In this document: piece by piece, positions 16,201 to 19,676 of the stretch
How the letters are laid out: every line of letters begins with the position of its first letter
Numbering within the stretch: position 1 is the stretch's first letter
Origin: RGIG7450 sp045633565
GTDB taxonomy: Bacteria; Bacillota; Clostridia; RUG12999
Direction of reading: 5' to 3'
Assembly (NCBI GenBank): GCA_045633565.1
Contig: JAZQYO010000004.1
Coordinates: 1 to 19,676, forward strand
DNA: 19,676 nt
Position numbers and translations under genes: made by a program
The notes under the pieces: model-generated
Told to the model about the DNA's origin: nothing
Databases searched by the model: none
Seen by the model: the letters and a program-made list of their open reading frames with translations, nothing else

Positions 16201-17104
16201 CTCTTCTGCCGTTGTCGATAAGTGCGTCAACAGATTCCTGAAGCATTCTCTTCTCGTTTCTCACAATAATATCGGGAGCTCCAAGCTCGAGAAGGCGTTT
16301 AAGTCTGTTGTTTCTGTTGATAACTCTTCTGTAAAGGTCATTAAGGTCGGATGTTGCAAATCTGCCACCGTCAAGCTGAACCATAGGACGGATTTCCGGC
16401 GGAATTACCGGAACAACGTCTAAAATCATCCATTCGGGGCGGTTGCCGGACAGTCTGAAAGCTTCAACAACTTCAAGTTGTTTTATAATACGTGCTTTCT
16501 TCTGTCCCTGAGATTTGTCCATTTCGTCATGAAGTTCAGCACTCATAACATCAAGGTCAATTTCAGCAAGAAGCTCTTTAATTGCCTCTGCACCCATGCC
16601 TGCTCTGAAGTTTTTGGAACCGTATTTTTCAAGGGTTTCTTTATAATCTGTTTCAGAGAGGATGTCCTTTTTCTGCAGACCTGTTTTGCCCGGATCGAGC
16701 ACTACATAAGCCGCAAAATAAAGCACTTTTTCAAGTGAACGGGGTGACATATTGAGGATAAGTCCCATTCTGCTCGGGATACCTTTAAAGTACCAGATAT
16801 GAGATACGGGAGCTGCAAGCTCAATATGACCCATTCTTTCACGTCTTACCTTTGAACGTGTGATTTCAACACCACATCTGTCGCAGACAAGACCTTTGTA
16901 TCTTATTCTTTTATATTTTCCGCAGTGACATTCCCAGTCCTTTGTAGGTCCGAAAATTCTTTCGCAGAAAAGACCGTCACGCTCGGGTTTGAGCGTTCTG
17001 TAGTTTATAGTTTCCGGTTTTTTTACTTCACCTTTGGAAAAAGCTCTGATTTGCTCCGGAGAGGCAAGTCCTATTTTAATTGCGTCAAAATTCTTTTCAA
17101 GCAT
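13238..17104 (-). CDS. rpoC: DNA-directed RNA polymerase subunit beta'
   Basis: The 1288-residue beta' subunit of RNA polymerase, somewhat longer than the roughly 1200 residues of Bacillus. The N-terminal zinc site shows [13 protein letters not shown] and CDRCG; the catalytic Mg site is [12 protein letters not shown]; the bridge-helix and trigger-loop regions show [20 protein letters not shown]; the second zinc site uses a cysteine in EDDCGTLTG and [11 protein letters not shown]. The frame is intact. The extra length comes at least partly from a repeat region at residues 525-637. GGAGG precedes the ATG, which lies 15 nt after the rpoB stop, so both subunits are made from one mRNA. Confidence 0.99.
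   Translation of the reverse strand: [1288 protein letters not shown]
15194..15532 (-). repeat. Three 25-residue repeats inside RpoC
   Basis: RpoC residues 525-549, 563-587 and 613-637 share the pattern F-x4-E-x3-A-(Y/F) with I-x-V at positions 22-24 of each unit. They open [22 protein letters not shown] and [11 protein letters not shown]. Beta' proteins of E. coli and Bacillus have one such module here, next to the GRxxxNQGIP segment. The first two units look like added copies. Confidence 0.7.
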
Positions 17105-17119
17105 TATAATTCCCCCTCC

Positions 17120-19676
17120 TTAAATTTCGTCTATGCCGAAAATATCAGCATCAAGTCCGATGTCGTCCATTGGTTCAACGTCTTCAATTATAAAAGCATC
17201 GCTTGCATCAATGTCAAAATCGTCATCATCGTCCATATCAAAATCATCATTTGACTCGTCATATTCAAGCGGAGTAATGAAATCTTCCATTTTTTCTTCG
17301 CCTTCGGGAGTCAGACTTTCGAGGATTTCGGGACTTGCCTGTGGCAGATCGTCATCCTCATCCTCTTTGAGTTCGATTGTATTTCCGTCCTCGTCAAGAA
17401 TATCAATTGACAGGGCAAGTGACTGAAGTTCTTTTATAAGAACCTTGAACGACTCAGGAACGCCCGGTGTGGGAACATTGTCGCCTTTGACAATGGATTC
17501 GTAAGTTTTAACACGACCCACAACGTCGTCCGATTTAACTGTCAGTATTTCCTGAAGTGTATATGCAGCACCATAAGCTTCAAGTGCCCAAACTTCCATT
17601 TCACCGAATCTCTGACCACCAAACTGAGCTTTACCACCCAGAGGCTGCTGAGTAACAAGTGAGTATGGACCGGTTGAACGTGCGTGAATCTTGTCGTCAA
17701 CAAGATGGGCAAGTTTCATATAATGCATGTAACCTACTGTTACCTTATTGTCAAACGGTTCACCCGTTCTGCCATCATACAGAACAGATTTTCCGTCCGG
17801 CTCGTAACCTGCCTTGATAAGACATTCTTCTATATCTTGCTCGTTTGCACCGTCAAATACGGGTGTTGCGATTTTCCAGCCAAGAGCTTTTGCAGCATAA
17901 CCGAGATGCACTTCAAGCACCTGACCGATATTCATACGTGAAGGTACGCCCAGCGGGTTAAGTACGATTTCAAGCGGTGTACCGTCGGGAAGGAAAGGCA
18001 TATCCTCTACCGGCAGAATTCTTGAAATAACGCCCTTATTACCATGACGACCGGCCATTTTGTCACCAACAGAGATTTTTCTCTTCTGAGCAATGTAAAC
18101 TCTGACAACCTGGTTTACGCCCGGGCTCATATCTTCAGAATTTGCTCTTTCAAATACTTTAACATCAACAATGATACCTGCTTCACCGTGAGGAACTCTG
18201 AGAGATGTATCTCTGACTTCCCTTGCTTTTTCACCGAAAATAGCACGGAGGAGTCTTTCCTCAGCAGTAAGCTCTGTTTCACCCTTTGGAGTTACTTTAC
18301 CAACAAGAATATCGCCGGGGCGAACTTCTGCACCGATTCTGATGATACCACGTTCGTCAAGGTCTTTTAAAGCGTCCTCGCCCACGTTGGGGATGTCACG
18401 TGTGATATCTTCAGGTCCGAGCTTGGTATCTCTTGCTTCTGCTTCATATTCTTCTATATGAATTGATGTAAATACGTCATCTTTAACAAGCTGTTCACTT
18501 ATAAGGATAGCATCCTCGTAGTTGTAGCCTTCCCATGTCATGAAACCGATAAGAATGTTTTTACCGAGCGCAATTTCACCGTTATCTGTGGACGGACCGT
18601 CCGCAATAATATCTCCGGCTTTGATTTTGTCACCTTTCTTAACAATGGGTCGCTGGTTAATACATGTTCCCTGATTGGAACGCATGAACTTAATAAGCTT
18701 GTAAACCTTAACTTCGCCGTCAGTCTGTCTTACAGTAATCTCACTTGAAGATACCTTTTCAACCACTCCGTCAGCCTCTGCAACAACAACTGTTCCCGAG
18801 TCTTTTGCTGCACGGTATTCCATACCTGTGCCGACAATGGGAGAATCTGTTGTAAGAAGCGGAACTGCCTGACGCTGCATGTTTGAACCCATGAGTGCAC
18901 GGTTGGCGTCATCGTTTTCAAGGAAGGGAATCATCGCTGTAGCAACTGTTACAACCTGCTTGGGAGAAACGTCCATATAGTCGATTGTTTCAGCGGGAAC
19001 TTCGAGGATTTCTTCTCTGTAACGTGCGGAAACCTTCTTATCAAGGAATCTGCCGTTTTCATCGATAGGCTCGTTGGCCTGTGCAACAACGTATCTGTCC
19101 TCGATATCTGCTGTCATATATTCAATTTCATCGGTAACGATACCTTCGCCCTTGATAACCTTACGATAAGGAGCTTCAATGAAGCCGTATTCATTTATAC
19201 GCGCATAGGTTGAAAGTGAGCTGATAAGACCGATGTTGGGACCTTCAGGTGTTTCGATGGGACACATTCTTCCATAATGGGAATAGTGAACGTCACGGAC
19301 CTCAAAACCGGCACGGTCTCTGGAAAGACCACCGGGTCCCAAAGCGGATAATCTTCTTTTATGTGTCAATTCGGAAAGCGGGTTGTTATGATCCATGAAC
19401 TGGGATAACTGAGAACTTCCGAAGAACTCTTTCACCGCAGCTGTGACAGGCTTGATATTGATGAGGGTCTGAGGGGAGATGGACTCAAGGTCTTGTGTAG
19501 TCATTCTTTCCCTGACGACTCTCTCAAGTCTGGACAGACCGATGCGGTACTGATTCTGAAGCAGCTCACCTACCGCACGGATACGACGATTTCCCAGATG
19601 GTCAATATCATCGGAATTTCCGATACCGTACTCAAGGGGAATATTATAGTTAATGGAAGCAAAGATATCCTCTCTG
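17120..19676 (-). CDS. rpoB: DNA-directed RNA polymerase subunit beta, 5' end missing
   Basis: The frame is open to the right edge, so the gene starts outside; 851 codons are seen and roughly 350-400 N-terminal residues are missing. The first visible residues run through DDIDHLGNRRIRAVGELLQ, so the ATG at 19504 is internal. The rifampicin region FFGSSQLSQFMDHNNPLSEL and THKRRLSALGPGGL has no classic resistance change. KMAGRHGNKGVIS and the closing GGQRFGEMEVWALEAYGA block are present. The protein ends in a 92-residue tail with 40 Asp/Glu and only 2 Lys. rpoC follows after 15 nt. Confidence 0.99.
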   Translation of the reverse strand, partial: REDIFASINYNIPLEYGIGNSDDIDHLGNRRIRAVGELLQNQYRIGLSRLERVVRERMTTQDLESISPQTLINIKPVTAAVKEFFGSSQLSQFMDHNNPLSELTHKRRLSALGPGGLSRDRAGFEVRDVHYSHYGRMCPIETPEGPNIGLISSLSTYARINEYGFIEAPYRKVIKGEGIVTDEIEYMTADIEDRYVVAQANEPIDENGRFLDKKVSARYREEILEVPAETIDYMDVSPKQVVTVATAMIPFLENDDANRALMGSNMQRQAVPLLTTDSPIVGTGMEYRAAKDSGTVVVAEADGVVEKVSSSEITVRQTDGEVKVYKLIKFMRSNQGTCINQRPIVKKGDKIKAGDIIADGPSTDNGEIALGKNILIGFMTWEGYNYEDAILISEQLVKDDVFTSIHIEEYEAEARDTKLGPEDITRDIPNVGEDALKDLDERGIIRIGAEVRPGDILVGKVTPKGETELTAEERLLRAIFGEKAREVRDTSLRVPHGEAGIIVDVKVFERANSEDMSPGVNQVVRVYIAQKRKISVGDKMAGRHGNKGVISRILPVEDMPFLPDGTPLEIVLNPLGVPSRMNIGQVLEVHLGYAAKALGWKIATPVFDGANEQDIEECLIKAGYEPDGKSVLYDGRTGEPFDNKVTVGYMHYMKLAHLVDDKIHARSTGPYSLVTQQPLGGKAQFGGQRFGEMEVWALEAYGAAYTLQEILTVKSDDVVGRVKTYESIVKGDNVPTPGVPESFKVLIKELQSLALSIDILDEDGNTIELKEDEDDDLPQASPEILESLTPEGEEKMEDFITPLEYDESNDDFDMDDDDDFDIDASDAFIIEDVEPMDDIGLDADIFGIDEI

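Noticed and set aside
10305..18370. Many open frames opposite rpoB, rpoC, fusA and tuf
   Set aside because: They are antisense or shifted frames of strongly conserved genes, with Cys/Phe/Ser-rich low-quality translations and no ribosome sites.
17120..19504. rpoB starting at the ATG at 19504
   Set aside because: The frame continues upstream with typical RpoB sequence up to the window edge, so that ATG is an internal methionine.

Overview
The window looks like chromosomal DNA from a Bacillota bacterium, most likely class Clostridia. Support: a low-to-moderate GC look; strong GGAGG-type ribosome binding sites on almost every gene; A/T-rich sigma-A promoters; the str gene order rpoB-rpoC-rpsL-rpsG-fusA-tuf; an S12 protein carrying the insertion known from Bacillus; and neighbours common in gut Clostridia (an aldo/keto reductase with a ferredoxin tail, a CofE-like ligase, a DUF4153-type membrane protein). 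Genus cannot be told from what is here.

Right half (about 8650-19676), all on the minus strand and read right to left: the 3' two thirds of rpoB, then rpoC, rpsL, rpsG, fusA and tuf, the core transcription and translation cluster. A consensus promoter and a structured leader lie between rpoC and rpsL, hairpins lie between rpsL and rpsG, and a promoter candidate sits before tuf. A terminator with a UUCG loop closes the cluster. tuf carries an in-frame TAG at codon 336 of 400, while the downstream 64 codons stay perfectly EF-Tu-like and in frame. RpoB has a very acidic 92-residue tail, and RpoC has three 25-residue repeats where one module is usual.

Middle (about 6000-8560), minus strand: an APC-superfamily amino acid permease with its own promoter and terminator, then a two-gene unit of a low-molecular-weight protein-tyrosine-phosphatase and a YbaK-type tRNA-editing protein.

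Left half: a plus-strand pair, a LysR-type regulator followed by a DUF4153-like membrane protein that has its own promoter. The regulator is divergent from a minus-strand CofE-like (F420-0:glutamate ligase family) gene, with both promoters overlapping. Further left on the minus strand are an aldo/keto reductase with two 4Fe-4S motifs, a small zinc-ribbon/single-helix protein, and the first 37 codons of a DUF559-type nuclease. The last two genes are each preceded by copies of the same intergenic repeat, containing tandem TGTCGAA-like heptamers one helical turn apart. This is the most novel-looking regulatory structure in the window. No tRNA, rRNA, CRISPR array, insertion sequence or prophage gene was seen, and no gap without a gene exceeds 300 bases.
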